Shown: positions 11,760 through 22,888 of the stretch, one piece after another | Position numbering within the stretch: the stretch's first letter is position 1 | Layout: each line of letters begins with the position of its first letter | From: Diphasiastrum complanatum | Lineage: Eukaryota; Streptophyta; Lycopodiopsida; Lycopodiales; Lycopodiaceae | Direction: 5' to 3' | Assembly (NCBI GenBank): GCA_029204225.1 | Contig: CM055096.1 | Span: forward strand, 70,513,444 to 70,577,443 | DNA: 64,000 nucleotides | Program-made: the position numbers and the translations under genes | Notes under the pieces: generated by a model | Database searches by the model: none | The model's input: only the letters and a program-made list of their open reading frames with translations | What the model was told of the DNA's origin: nothing

Positions 11760-12850
11760 CACTGTAGCCAGCTACTCTATACCACATCATAAGTAATCAT
11801 TATGAGACCGTATGTTCTGAACAAATATAATAAAATCTGTTAAAGACATGCCAACATCTAATCCATGTATATTCTACTTATGCTTGATGTAAATCTAATA
11901 TTCTAGTAACATTGCTATCAAGAAAATTGCTTGGGTGGGGCAACACATGACGAGCGATCAAAATGAGGTTCATACTGACAAATGTTAGACATCAGTAGAT
12001 AGTGCGTGCAGGCCTATCTCAACTAATTTAAAGACCACATAGCAGTCAATGTTCGAAGCTCTCAGTTTAAACTCTTGTCTAAGATGAGTGATGATCTCAA
12101 GTTAAATCTCTTTGGATTGGCCTAGTGTGCCATGGTATCTCATGACGAGCAATATGCATTCGCCTTTTCTATCTATGGTTGCTTTGTATGCAAGAAATCA
12201 CACCATTGATCAACATATTTATTACAATGCTAAATGATATTTCAACTAATTACTATGATTTCATATAAGGTTATATAGGTCACACACCAACAATTAAAAA
12301 GATTTATCATATAGGTCACACATCACTAAGCTCCTCAATATAACATAAATGCTTTTGATCATGAATCTAACTGACCCCATGCAACCATTTAAGAGGCCAC
12401 ATGACAAAAGCAAAAAAAAAATATTTGACCATGTAATTATGTCATCAAATTATATCAAATCTATGACACCTAGATTATTAATAAACTAAATGTTTTATGA
12501 CATCACCGATTTGACATAATATTATGTCATAAAATCTTTAAAAACTTGTCAAATTACTTGTTTAATAATAATATGTACTATTTCTTATCTCATGATTTTG
12601 TCTTGTATGTCAAATCTCAAGAAAAATAAAATTTATAACAATATAAAACTAGTATTAACAATTAAATACTACCATAATGAACTTTGAATTGATTTTTTTA
12701 CATTTCATCATATTAAAAAATATATTTTATGTAAAATCCTACAATAAAATATTCTCATAAAATCTAGAAAAGATTATGAGAATATTGAATGACATTTGAA
12801 GCATGCAAGCCCATGTGGGAGACCCTCTCACATGCCAAGAGAGGGGGAAA
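11760..12850. other. AT-rich internal CACTA sequence without a recognised gene
   Basis: The stretch has stops in all frames and no coding motif. It probably serves as spacer and promoter region between the divergent minus-strand transposase and plus-strand genes of the element. Confidence 0.5.
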
Positions 12851-12862
12851 AAACGTTGGAAC

Positions 12863-12911
12863 ATCCACACGTGGATATCGCATGGATAACTTTTGCGTGG
12901 ATAATCCACGC
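12863..12911. repeat. Internal palindrome cluster upstream of the plus-strand CACTA gene
   Basis: ACATCCACACGTGGATATC and the full GCGTGGATAATCCACGC palindrome (12895-12911) recur about 340 bp before the plus-strand ATG at 13247. They may be operator-like sites by which the DNA-binding protein regulates its own promoter, as TNPA does in Spm, or the end of a nested element. Confidence 0.55.
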
Positions 12912-13246
12912 GAAACTTGAATGCCAATAAAATGGCATTTCCACAAGCATTTTTGCTCCTCTTCTTTTGCTTTCAAGTTTTATAGGTTTTCTAATCTAGT
13001 GTTTAGTGCCCTTGCTTGCTATTGCTCTTCTAAGCTCTATAGATCTTGCTTGCTTGCTTTTGGTTGCTCTTCATTGCTAGTGATCTTGCTCTTGCTTTTG
13101 CTTGCTCTTTTGATCTTCTTTGTTCTTGCTTACTATTAATCTATTGCTTTCTATTCATTGCTTACTCTTCTAATCTAAAAGTCTTCAATACTCTTTCACT
13201 CCCATTCTCCACTACTTTCTAACTTTTAAAGTTTTTCTTTGATACA

Positions 13247-14303
13247 ATGTCTTCAAGTGGTAGGTCAAGTGGAAGGTCAAGTGGGAGACCATCTAGGAGA
13301 AGAGCTCGTGAGGAGCCCGAAGAATATAATCAAGAGTGGTTTGAGAATCTATCTCCTCAACAAAGAGATAGAATCAGAAATCTTGTGTTATCTTCTTCGG
13401 GTGAATCATCCGAGAGAAGAGCTTCCGAAGATGCCCCTTCCCAAGAATCGTGTAGTGTGTATTATGATCTTAATCCACGTGGTGGAGCTATAAAAAATAC
13501 GCGTGGCAATGTAGTTCATGCCCGTTTGCATGATTTAGTTGCTTTATATTTTGGTAAAGATTACATGATTGATTGGTCCTCCTAATCGCTTGAAGACAAA
13601 AATACAATAATAGAGACTTTGTATTTTGAATTCCCTCAATCCAATGCTTTTAGTAGGACTTGGGCCTTGAATACAATGTGCCTTTGGATTTGAAACAAAA
13701 GGCAATTGATGAGAAGAGCCGTGAGGAATCCCAAGAATTCCACAAAGCCTGGATGGTGCTCCAAAAGGGATTGGAGGAAGGTGAAAGGGGAATTGTTGCA
13801 AAACAATCCCCAAAAGTATGAACAACAATGTAGGGCCGCTGCCGAGAAGCTTTTAAAACATGGCCAAAGTCACTTGGGATCGGGTGGAAGGGGCAATCTA
13901 GAGGCCCAATTTGTAAGTGCAATATTTTTTAATATGATTCTATTTTTGTAGTGAGATTGTTAATGTTGACACATGACCGCCGCGAAGTATAAGCAAGGTT
14001 ACGATCATGTTAATGTCGGCCTTAAGGCTTTTATGGAATCCCATGGATTGTTTCCAATCGTAAACTCTTAGCCTTCATTGTTTTGTGATTGTTTACTTTG
14101 TGGTTTACAAGTAAGTTTAATCTCAATTTAATTAAATTTTTGATTCTATTTTGTAGAGAGGCTCTACAACTTCAAGTGTTCGTGATGTGGAAGAGAACAT
14201 GGAAGAGTACGTGAATGAAAGCGAAGGGGAGTTTGAAGATGTGGACACCAACGTACACCTACAAGATGGAGGCGGCGAGGAGGGAAGAAATGATGATGAG
14301 TAG
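13247..14303 (+). pseudogene. Transposase_24-like (TNPA-like) DNA-binding protein gene of the CACTA element, broken
   Basis: The frame from ATG 13247 encodes a Ser/Arg-rich start (SSSGRSSGRSSGRPSRRR), an acidic and polar middle and then GGAIKNTRGNVVHARLHDL and YFGKDYMIDW. After an in-frame TAA at 13583-13585 the same frame continues SLEDKNTIIETLYFEFP, like the EDK...L...F core of plant Transposase_24 proteins. After a further shift, NPQKYEQQCRAAAEK with HLGSGGRG (about 13800-13905) corresponds to the closing N..KY...H.GGSKS segment. A donor (TTT|GTAAGT) follows at 13912, and a last acidic exon may run 14157-14303 (VEENMEEYVNESEGEFEDVD) to a TAG. Proteins of this type bind subterminal repeats of CACTA elements. 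Two lesions make this copy unlikely to work. Identity rests on weak motif likeness. Confidence 0.5.
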
Positions 14304-14390
14304 AGGTTCTCAATATAATGTTTTGGCATCACATCATTCTTGCAAAATTTTTGAATGCATATATTTTTAATCCATGAATGCAAATGCATA

Positions 14391-14512
14391 GTCTATTGAA
14401 TGCACATCTATTGATTGCAATGTATCTATTGATGTATTCAATGCAATGTATAGTCTATTTAATGCACATCTATGCAATGCAAATGTATCCATTGATGAAT
14501 TCAATGCAATGT
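14391..14512. repeat. 62-bp tandem repeat, two copies
   Basis: GTCTATTGAATGCACATCT at 14391 recurs as GTCTATTTAATGCACATCT at 14453, and the following ATTCAATGCAATGTAT is also shared. AATGCA words continue on both sides to about 14560. The rest of 14300-15000 has no recognised gene. Confidence 0.75.
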
Positions 14513-15002
14513 ATTTATTTTAGCACATGATTTGCATGCTAGAATGCACAACACAAAGTAATGGAAAGCACAATGGAAAGTAATGGAAATAGAGATAACA
14601 CATTAAGTTATCAACTAAATATAAAATGAATCAAAATAATGTGAATTTACCTTTACTATTGTATCTCCATTGTTTTGCAATCTTTGCTTTTCCTTTTGCA
14701 TGCACTTGATTTTTGAATCCTTTGCAATGAAAGCTCATTTTTCATATCCAAACCTACATCACAATCAAAAAAGATCTTAAAACTTATGATCACAAAACAC
14801 ATACTATTAACATCCATCAATGAACTAAAAATCCTAAACACTATCAATCTTCTCACTCACATTCATCCTCATCTCATTCTCACTCCCATCTATACTCTCT
14901 TTTTCTCTCTCACACACAACACAAAAATAGAAAGTCACCTCTATTTTCGGAGCAAACCACATTTTGGTTCGCGCCAAATGTTTTTTTTTTGGACAAAAAA
15001 TT

Positions 15003-15470
15003 TTGCGTGGATTATCCACGCGTGGATAATCCACGCAAATTTCAGAAACCTTTCCGCGTGGATACCGCGTGGATATAAAAAAATTTTATCCATGCGGTAT
15101 CCACGGTCTCAACTCTCTAGATTTTGCATGGATAAAGCGAATTTTGCGTGGATAATCCACGCGTGGATAGTTATCCACGTAGTATCTACGCAAAAGTTGA
15201 GCCTTTTTTATTTAATTTCTACTATGGCATGGATTATCCACACAATATTAGAATTCCTATTTTTGACTCCAGGTGTCGGAGGTTGCCCAGCTACCGGTAG
15301 TCAAACTTGGCGTGGATAATCCACGCATTTTGAATTTCATGACGTCCGGCCCATCTGCTGCCGGAAAAGACATTTGCGTGTAACATCCACGCATATATCC
15401 ACGCCAATCCATGGCTATATCCAGGCGAATTTTTTTTTGCCCGCGCGTCCTCCTTTGTATTGTGCGTGGA
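15003..15470. repeat. Right subterminal palindrome array of the CACTA candidate
   Basis: 15005-15036 is a perfect 32-bp double palindrome made of two overlapping GCGTGGAT(T/A)ATCCACGC units. Further units or half units lie at about 15055-15075, 15094-15105, 15144-15191, 15310-15326, 15375-15402 and 15461-15470. Density is highest close to the inferred right end at 15493. Confidence 0.7.
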
Positions 15471-15499
15471 TATTTGCTATATGTGTTCTTGTGGAAGGT

Positions 15500-16688
15500 C
15501 ATCATCCCATCACCAACAAAAGAAGAACACAATGATATGCGAGACAATAAGAACTGATGATATAAGAATCTGGATTGCTTAAAGAACGGAATAATAGAGC
15601 AGTTCAGATATGTGTAAATGTCAGTATAGGTGTCATAGACAACCATAAAGAGAGAATGCAAAATGATTAGGCGTCTAGGATAGTCGTGCACTTCTCTGTT
15701 ACTGACAAAAAGAAATGTGAATCATTTAGGCGTCCATGACAGCCATACATTTTTTCATTAATGGGTTCTAATAATAGAGGAGAAAGAGTGGGAGTTATTC
15801 AAGTATTTAGCATGCATGCAATGAGATAGAACAATAGTGATTATGTATATTCAATGTTGTAGTAAACTATCAGATCACAAGACAATCGCACTGATAAGCG
15901 CGTGATCCTACTTACAGAAACAAATCAATTGCTATAGTTCTGACTACTTTTACTCTCTCTCTCTATGATCTCTAGCTTTGAGGAGTTAGATACAATGAAA
16001 ACTAGTTTTGGTCATTTGATCCATGTCCGTGTCATGGATGATTGATTTTCTATATCTTTCTTCTGATAGTTCATGTGCTTATATAGTTGTTGGATGATCT
16101 TATGTTTATTCTAATTACAACATTCAAAAGATCATTAACAGTTCTAAAATAGATATGTAGATCGATTATTGGTGGAGCATGAGGACGTAGACAACCGCAA
16201 ATGCGCAATATTGCGTTGTGATTGCAACCGCATATTGACCACAATCATTGATCTATGGTGTTCCTTCGGTCAATCCTCTTCGTAAGCTATATATAGTTTG
16301 TCCACTTCGCATTGTGACCGCAAGCTAGACTCGGGCGGTTTCTTGCGATGCCTTGGGCGGTTGGCGGTTCCTTGTGGTATCCCATGTAAATATGCAGTAT
16401 GTCACATTCCTCACATTCTTCGGAGAAATGTCGCATTTCTCGGGTGCCCGAAATGGCCCAAAATTCCGAGTAGAACACCTTTGTCGCATTTTCGCAAAAA
16501 CCTTTTGTGCTCAAAATGCTTGAAATGTTAAGTAGAAGACTTTGTCGGAGTCTTCACATTTTTTGGATTTTCCAAAAATGTGAACTGTGCAAGAAACAAC
16601 TCATTTTTGCAAACTGCTTTGAGAGAGTGATTTACATGAGCGAATTGGAGGGCTGTTAGGATGAGTAGGAGTAAGATTAACTCCAACA
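15500..16688 (-). mobile_element. Ty1/copia 3' LTR (minus strand), right border at 16688, left border not resolved
   Basis: On the minus strand the polypurine AAGGGGGAG (16689-16698) is followed by TGTTGGAG at 16688, the usual polypurine/LTR junction of plant copia elements. It directly follows the RNase H fragment. The stretch 15840-16010 shares word order (CTATCAGATCAC, GTGATC..ACT, ACTCTCTCT, GATCTCT) with 48640-48830, the 5' LTR region of another minus-strand copia, so both belong to one family. No coding potential is seen. Confidence 0.5.
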
Positions 16689-16698
16689 CTCCCCCTTA

Positions 16699-17330
16699 AG
16701 CTTACTACTATGAATCGGAATTGTAATTGAGACATATCTACCAAAGTAGAATGTTTCTCTCTTGACGATGGTTTGTCAAAAAGTCGGCCAACATATTGTT
16801 TGTATGACAATAACTTAGTACAACATCTTCATTTTGAATTTTCTCTCTAAGAAAATAAAATTGAACTTCTATATGTTTAGTTCTAGAATGAGTTCGTGGA
16901 TTCAGAGATAGAGCTATACAGCTCTGATTGTCGCACTGGAGTATAGTTGGACCTATCTGCGAGAATTGCAGATTCTGTAGCAACCTTCTGAGCCAAATAA
17001 TCTCCTTCACCGCTGATGTAGCTGCAATGTATTCTGACTATGTAGAGGACAACGAAATGCATTTCTGCTTTCTGTAGTTCCATGAAATGGGTCCTCTTGC
17101 AAGAAAACAAATATAACCAGATGTGGACTTTCTGGTATCCACGTCTCCTGCCCAATCTGAACTTGAATAAGTGACTAATATAAGTGCAGCTTCTGTATTT
17201 CCATTATAGCACAACGCATAGTGCTTCATAGCTTAAATGTACTGCAATACTCTTTGAAGAGCCTTCCAATGTTATAAGCCCGGATTGGACATGTATTGTG
17301 ATAGTGTGCTTACCGTATATGCTAGATCTG
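16699..17330 (-). pseudogene. Ty1/copia RNase H fragment, just upstream of its 3' LTR
   Basis: Frames on the minus strand read LSQYMSNPGL, MKHYALCYNGNTEAALILV, SDWAGDVDTRKSTSGYICFL, ISWNYRKQKCISLSSTXSEY, KEIIWLRRLLQNL, CDNQSCIALSLNPRTHSRTK, HIEVQFYFLREK and ADFLT. This is the standard order of copia RNase H. Several stops and shifts are present (for example near 17040 and 17240). Everything upstream of RNase H is missing at about 17330, so it is a truncated dead copy. Confidence 0.85.
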
Positions 17331-17569
17331 CTTATGGTTGGGTGAGGACTGGGTGCATGATGATATCTCTATGGCTTCAAGGGCGACTTCAGTGATGCGC
17401 ACCTTGTGGGTAATGTAGAATTTGGATTTTTCCTCGGTCCATGTGTTAAAGGCAAAAGCTATAAACTCCATATTTATTTTTCCAAAAAATACACGCTCGT
17501 GGATTCCCATTGCGGTGAGCAGAGGCTAGGTTCATTCATTGAGCCACCATGCTTGTGCTAGGAAGTATC

Positions 17570-17687
<118 letters not shown>

Positions 17688-17940
17688 GATAAGATAAGAT
17701 AACTTTTTATTTATGTCCACAGAAGCCAATATGGGTTATGGGACCAAAATCAAGTACAATATCTATATCTTAAATTCCAATAAAATAATGCAAAGCCTAC
17801 TCCAAGGTCATAAATTGATCTTGTTACGGTCTAAAATAGTTTCACACAGATTATGAGCTTTTAGTAAAAAACTACTGTATATCAACTGTATCAAATAAAG
17901 TAAGTAAAAATGAAAGAGAAAAATAATAACCCAGAAATAC

Positions 17941-18060
17941 ATCTCAAATAGGATCTTAGGAAAAAGTTTGAGATTCAAGATCTTGGTTTGCTTCACTATG
18001 TCTTAGAAATAGAAGTGGTTACAACCCATAAGATGTCAGAAATAGGATAGATAATGTAAT
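17941..18060 (+). pseudogene. Ty1/copia reverse transcriptase fragment
   Basis: The plus strand reads RKKFEIQDLGLLHYVLEIEV, the (K)KFE..DLG..HY.LGIEV segment just after the YVDD active site of copia reverse transcriptase. It is short and closed by stops, and it lies in opposite orientation to the RNase H fragment at 17 kb. 17685-17940 has nothing recognisable. Confidence 0.6.
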
Positions 18061-18229
18061 GCGGAAACTTCCTACTTCCAATGCATGACTACGCCTATCA
18101 AAAATTGAACAAAGCAATAGTGATGAAAATCACGTTCAATCTTTAGCAACTAACTTTGAAATCTCTAGATACCAAGTAAATAAGAAGATAGTATTGATTC
18201 AAAAAAACAAAATTAGATATTAATGAGTG

Positions 18230-18615
18230 CAAAACAATAGCGGATAGAAACCGTGCATTCTAAGCTGTCTCTGAGTAACTGAGAATGAGTCTAATAATAA
18301 GCAGCTCTGCTGATAAGTAGTAGCGCAATAGCAACTCTAAAATAAATCTCTAAAAGACTGAGCTAGAATGCTCAAGAGAGTTCAAGCTTGAAAGCTTGAT
18401 AGAGAGTTAACAACAATACTTTTTTATTGTAAAAATAGTGAAAAACAAAAAATTGTAAAACAACAAAAGTATGAAAACAGCCAAAGGCTGACTACATGTT
18501 TCAGACCTTCACATTTTTCCACCTTTTGAGATTTTTGTGCCTTAACCATTTTTGGCACCTTCGCCTTCTTCGCATTTTTCGCACCTTCGCAAAAAAGGCG
18601 ACACAACATGAGTAG
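18230..18615. other. LTR-like sequence next to the gypsy pol
   Basis: Noncoding stretch ending in GCGCACC-like words such as TTCGCACCTTCGCAAAAAAGGCGACA. Similar GGCGAAAAAGGCGACA words occur in the copia LTR near 60478. I suspect LTR-derived sequence cut off where the gypsy coding region begins; no borders are visible. Confidence 0.3.
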
Positions 18616-18627
18616 GTCCTACAGCAC

Positions 18628-19735
18628 ATGGACCCAGATCACTATGGAATCAAGATAGTACCAGCTCAACTGCCGCAAAAATCTACTATGGCAAAAGTTT
18701 CAAAGATAGATCCACCAAAGGCACCTACGAACAAGAAGAACCAATTGAAACAATGCTACAATCAGGTGATCCGATGGAGTGATCTACCTGAAGAAGCTAT
18801 AGCTACAGTGGATGTGGGTATTTGCAACCACGAGGCGAATATCACACCAATTCCGAAGAAAGACAACAAGGACGAATCCAACTATGTGAAAAGGCAAGAA
18901 GAACGTGTTGGATTCCTTGAAGTCGATCAAGATGAACTCGAATATAGCGTCATCTTCTTCTCAGATGACGGAGAAACAAAAGATGACCAGTCGGACTAAG
19001 ATCAATATGCTGAAAGAGGAATCTTGTTGAGCACCAGTACACGAGATGCCTGAGACCTTCAAGAATTACACCTTGGATGACGTGGTAATCATGATGCCAC
19101 AAGCACAACGAGAACCTAATCAAAGTCATGGACCAGCGGAACAAGTCTTTGAGAAACCTGCACGAACACAACCAATGAACCTTGTCAAGCCAGGTGAAGA
19201 AGAAAAGATCGTGCATGTGGGAGAGCAGTTTACACCCACACAATTTAAGCAACTACAATCATTGTTGGTGGAGTACAAGGATTGTTTTGCCTGGAATTAC
19301 AGTGATATGAAGGGCATCCCACCAACAGTAGTCCAACACACCATACCCTTGGTGGATGGAGTAGTCCCCAAGGTGAGTCGTTATTACCGCTGCAACCCAA
19401 ACTATACAGAGCTGATCAAGCAAGAGTTGTAGAAGCTGTTAGACGCTGATTTCATTTATGAAATCAAGCACACTGAGTGAGTATCGCCTATAGTTATAGT
19501 ACCTAAGAAGAACGACAAAATACGAATTTGTGTGGATCTGAAAGCATTAAATGCTGTCACCATAAAGGACCATTTTCCTTTATCCTTTACGGAAAGTGTC
19601 CTTGACAGAGTAGCAGGAGCAAAAGCCTACAATTTTTTGGACGGCTTTAGCGGGTACAATCAGGTGAAGATAGCGCCACAAGATCAACACAAGACCGCTT
19701 TGCCACTTAATGGAGGACTTATGCCTATAAGGTGA
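18628..19735 (+). pseudogene. Gypsy pol: linker and N-terminal reverse transcriptase
   Basis: 18628-18999 is an acidic linker (DDGETKDDQSD end). 19046-19432 reads YKDCFAWNYSDMKGIPPTVV and ends in VSRYYRCNPNYTELIKQEL, the conserved run before gypsy reverse transcriptase (DVFAW...M.GI). After a TAG at 19430-19432 the domain continues: VPKKNDKIRICVDLKALNAV near 19500-19555, then FLDGFSGYNQVKIAP, which holds the first catalytic aspartate. The frame breaks near 19730. Confidence 0.8.
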
Positions 19736-19739
19736 TGCC

Positions 19740-20723
19740 ATTCAGACTTTGCAATTCCCCTAGCACTTTCCAGCGAGTTATGCAGGCGACATTCAAAGAG
19801 TATCTGCAAAATTTTTTGGAAATTTTCTTGGACGATCTGTGCGTGCACGGGCCTAACTCAGAGCATTTGTCCAATCTAGAGAAGGTGCTGTAGACGTGCC
19901 GCAAATTCCAGATCTCCTTGAATCCAGAAAAATGTCAATTTTGGGTTACACATGGCTTGATTCTTGGCCATATAGTGTCTAGACAAGGGATCGCCACGGA
20001 CCTATCGAAGATGAAGATCATTACCGATCTACGACCACCAGGAACGATCCGCGAGGTCTACATCTTTATGGGTCATGCTAACTATTACAGGATTTTCATT
20101 CTAGATTTTGCGGAGTTAGCACGACCAATTTACAAACTCACAACGGATCCACATTCGAATGAGAAAGCCCTAAAGACTTTACAGAAGCTTAAAGATGCAT
20201 TGGTTTCAGCACCAATCTTAAGCCCACCCAATTGGTCCATTGAGTTTCATGTGCATACGGACGCATCAAAGTATGCAGTGGGAGCAGTCTTGACCCAGCC
20301 AGGAGAACACAAAATAATTTTTTGATCCGATTTGCAAGCCGACAGTTTAGTGATACAAAAATGAATTATTCAACCATAGAGCGGGATGCACTGACAATGA
20401 TATATGCGGTTAAGAAATTACGTCATTACCTGATGGCCACACACTTTGTCTCTTATACAGATCATCAGCCCTTGCTCTATCTTGTTAAAAAAATCTGCAA
20501 CACAGGGATAATCACTAGATGGTTACTTCTATTGTTGGAGTTTGATTTTCAGATAATGGTTCGCAAGGGAAAGCAACACTACATGGCAGATCATGTGTCG
20601 CAGATCAAGAGGAAGGCAACGACAACCCAACTTGATGATGAGCTATACGATGTTGTCTTGTTTTGCATTGACATAGTACCGGAATGGGCCGCTGACACAG
20701 TTGAATATCTAATGCGGGGCTAA
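19740..20723 (+). pseudogene. Gypsy pol: C-terminal reverse transcriptase and RNase H
   Basis: 19740-19880 reads F..CNSPSTFQRVMQATF and NFLEIFLDDLCVHGPNSE; LDD is the second part of the active site. A TAG interrupts near 19892, then NPEKCQFWVTHGLILGHIVS (from 19918) and FMGHANYYRIFILDFAELAR follow. RNase H begins FHVHTDASKYAVGAVLTQ and continues in a shifted frame as SRQFSDTKMNYSTIERDALT, HYLMATHFVSYTDHQPLLYL and ARKGKQHYMADHVS-like sequence. The shift lies near 20325. Confidence 0.85.
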
Positions 20724-20741
20724 CCAGACAAATCATTACCA

Positions 20742-21842
20742 GTGGCAGAACATCAAAAGTTGATCTTGAAAGCTAGACCTTATCAGCTAATTGCTGGCCA
20801 ACTGTACCAAAGAAGACCAGATGGGATCCTTCGGCTATGTATTCTTCCTCATGAGGCCACCCAAATCATTTCGCTCTCACATGAAGTCATGGGTGGAGGT
20901 CATTTTGCATCCGACATTACAGTTTGCAAGACCTACAATTAGGATGTTGGTGGCCAACGATTCATAAGGATACGGAGGAATACTTGAGAAAAATTGGATT
21001 ATATTGGTCCAATTCACCCTGCAGCAAGTAGTACCCAAGTCCAATATATAATCATGGCCACGGACTACCTCACCAAGTGGGTCGAAGCCAAGGCAATAAG
21101 AGTAGCTGATGCTAGGGCCACTACCAAGTTTCTCTATAAAAACATCATTGTGCGCTTTGGATGCCCAATGGAGATAGTCAGTGATCGCGGGAGTCACTTC
21201 ATCAATGAGACCATCAAGGTCTCGTTGGAGGAATTCTTTGTGATCCATAAAACCGGTACGCCTTATTATCCTCACGGTAATGGGCAAGCAGAGTCGTCCA
21301 ATAAGATCATGTGTAGCATACTCACGAAAACAATTGAAGCTAGCAGATCGGATTGGGAACACAAGTTACATGCTGCTTTGTGGGCATTCAGGACAACATA
21401 TAAAGGAAGCACTGACCAAATGCCATTTCAGTTAGTTTATGGTTAGGATGTTGTAATGCCAATAGAGTTTTCGGTACCCTCGTTAAGGATTACCACAACG
21501 CAATGTCTTGATGAATCTAGATCTCTACAATTACGCCACGAAGCTCTACATAAGCTCTGTGAAACACGCTTACTAGCTATACATGCATTGGCAGCTGAAA
21601 AGGAACGACGCAAGATATGGCACGATCGTAGGTTACAAAAGAAGGATCTTCGATCCGGAGATCTAGTTCTTATGTATAAAACCAAGGTGATCAAAGGAAA
21701 ATTAAAATTCACAAACGAAGGTCCTTATCGGATCAAAGAGATTCTTAATCATGGAACCGTGAATTTGGAGAAGCTAGATGGGATGCCTTTCGACACACCC
21801 ATCAACGGTAGCCGGTTGCACAAGTATTGCCCACCTCAGTGA
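20742..21842 (+). pseudogene. Gypsy pol: integrase
   Basis: The H2C2 zinc-binding part is incomplete: H..VMGGGHFASDITV is present, but the CxxC half has been lost at a deletion near 20985. The core reads DYIGPIHPAAS, ATDYLTKWVEAKAIRVADA, GCPMEIVSDRGSHFINETI and NGQAESSNKI, which give the D,D,E positions. After a TAG near 21444 the C-terminal part continues to NGSRLHKYCPPQ and a TGA at 21841-21843. Integrase would insert the cDNA into the host DNA. This copy is broken. Confidence 0.85.
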
Positions 21843-21974
21843 GATAGATCCAGGTTGGTGACGGCTCAAGAGTGAACTGTCATCACAAAACACGAGAATC
21901 AGCAAATTACAAATGATGATAGTAATAAAATATGAATCAGAATGAAATGAACTACAAATGAATAGAATATTACC

Positions 21975-22250
21975 TTTTCAATATCTACATCCGTTTGTAA
22001 ATTATACCATTCAAAAAATAGCTTCATATTGTACTGGACGAACCATGCACAATTAAAAGAGTCATTCTGCTGTACACACTGCATATAGAGAACGAAAATT
22101 AGTAATATTATGATAGAAATTTTATTTATGCTATGACGATACATTTGATTTAAGAAAAAGAATAAATGCATATCAGAGATAAATTGAATATACCTTCAAA
22201 GATTTGATGGTTATATCTCCAATTGAAGTTGTTGTTGCACCTTCTCCACC
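21975..22250 (-). CDS. Two exons resembling the catalytic Cys region of a Ulp1-type (C48) protease
   Basis: Minus strand exon A (about 22250-22195) reads GGEGATTTSIGDITIKSLK and ends at a good donor (AAG|GTATAT). Exon B (22078-21975) follows an acceptor (TATGCAG) in the same phase and reads CVQQNDSFNCAWFVQYNMKL, then FFEWYNLQTDVDIEK up to a second donor (AAG|GTAATA). The Q-N-x3-NCA-WFV pattern resembles the Q.NG.DCG.F motif of Ulp1/SENP proteases, with the oxyanion Gln about six residues before the catalytic Cys. Ulp1-like proteases (SUMO peptidases) are common passengers in plant DNA transposons. The His and Asp parts are not seen, and continuation to the left is blocked by the gypsy pol. 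The exons may belong to the H3-like gene just upstream or stand alone. Assignment is tentative. Confidence 0.4.
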
Positions 22251-22541
22251 CTAAATCTGAAGGAGCCCGCACCCACACGCCTTGCGTTTTACTTCTTGCA
22301 AGGCTTGCATGGCTGTCACGGCAAAACGAACATCAAGTTCAAGTGACAGAGTGGCATTTCGGACAGATCGGCCGAAAGGAGCTCTAGGGATCAACAATTC
22401 GGTTGATCTCTGGAGTTTTCTTTTCTCCGTAAGCCAGACCTGCTTCCTGCCACGCCTACGACCAGTACCAGGGGGAACACGAGAATGGGATAGTTGTACA
22501 GTGGTGATGGCACGGGCGGTGGATTTAGTCCTGGCCATCAT
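22251..22541 (-). CDS. Histone H3-like protein: H3 tail start and N-terminal half of the histone fold
   Basis: The ORF opens (M)MARTKSTARAITTVQL. The first residues repeat the canonical H3 ARTKQTAR tail with Lys4 and Arg8 kept, but position 9 is Ala and 10 is Ile in place of Lys9-Ser10. The fold begins KLQRSTELLIPRAPFGRSVR and DVRFAVTAMQALQE, matching H3 alpha-N, alpha-1, loop 1 and the first half of alpha-2. Loop 1 has the length of ordinary H3, without the insertion usual in CENH3, although LLIP is CENH3-like. The part between tail and fold is 13 residues shorter than in H3. After ALQE a good donor (GAA|GTAAAA) at 22292 ends the exon; without splicing the ORF stops 14 codons later. The second half of the fold (alpha-2 end, alpha-3) is not seen. 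A TATATAAG box lies about 310 bp upstream. It could be an element-borne H3 variant or a truncated host-gene copy. Confidence 0.6.
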   Translation of the reverse strand: MMARTKSTARAITTVQLSHSRVPPGTGRRRGRKQVWLTEKRKLQRSTELLIPRAPFGRSVRNATLSLELDVRFAVTAMQALQEVKRKACGCGLLQI

Positions 22542-22888
22542 TCTCGGAAGAAGAAAATTAACAAAAAGAAGTTTGAAATAAACAAAAGTGGATCAAAACA
22601 AAAAAATTTGCGACGAAAGGGAACTTGAGATCGATATCAGTACTGAATATCGGTTTCGAGTGCAAGATCTACAGAGATTATATGCAGAAAAGAGATGTGC
22701 GTTCGAAAGCAATATTGCACGGCAGGCGGTATCGGACTCAAGTGCACTGTGAGAGAGCGGAAGCCTGAAGGATGAAAGAGCGCGCTTGAGAGTGATATCG
22801 GGAGCTAAACCGAGAATTTTGCGGAAAAAAATGAAAATTTTGAGGGCTTATATATACGAAATTTTTGCACGTGTGAAAAGACGGCCGA
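22542..22888 (-). promoter_or_regulatory. Promoter and 5' leader of the H3-like gene
   Basis: On the minus strand a TATATATAAG box lies at about 22845-22856, followed by a leader with the words TCAAGCGCGC, TCCGATAC and CTTTCGAACGCAC in that order. The same words, in the same order and at similar spacing, follow the TATA box of the plus-strand gene, so the two leaders are homologous and face away from each other. CACGTG elements lie just upstream, at about 22869 and 22891. Confidence 0.65.

Larger units (their letters stand above)
18620..21843 (+). mobile_element. Ty3/gypsy pol region, decayed, without recognisable LTRs
   Basis: The plus strand carries a linker, reverse transcriptase, RNase H and integrase in the order of Ty3/gypsy pol, ending without a chromodomain at 21843. 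Gag and protease are not seen, and no LTR, primer-binding site or polypurine tract could be found at either side, so the copy is truncated at both ends. In-frame stops and shifts occur in every domain. A second copy of the same family is present on the minus strand at 44.2-45.1 kb. Confidence 0.85.

Noticed and set aside
22293-22541. Calling the H3-like exon a centromeric histone (CENH3)
   Set aside because: Loop 1 lacks the extra residues typical of CENH3, and the tail begins as canonical H3. Only LLIP points to CENH3.
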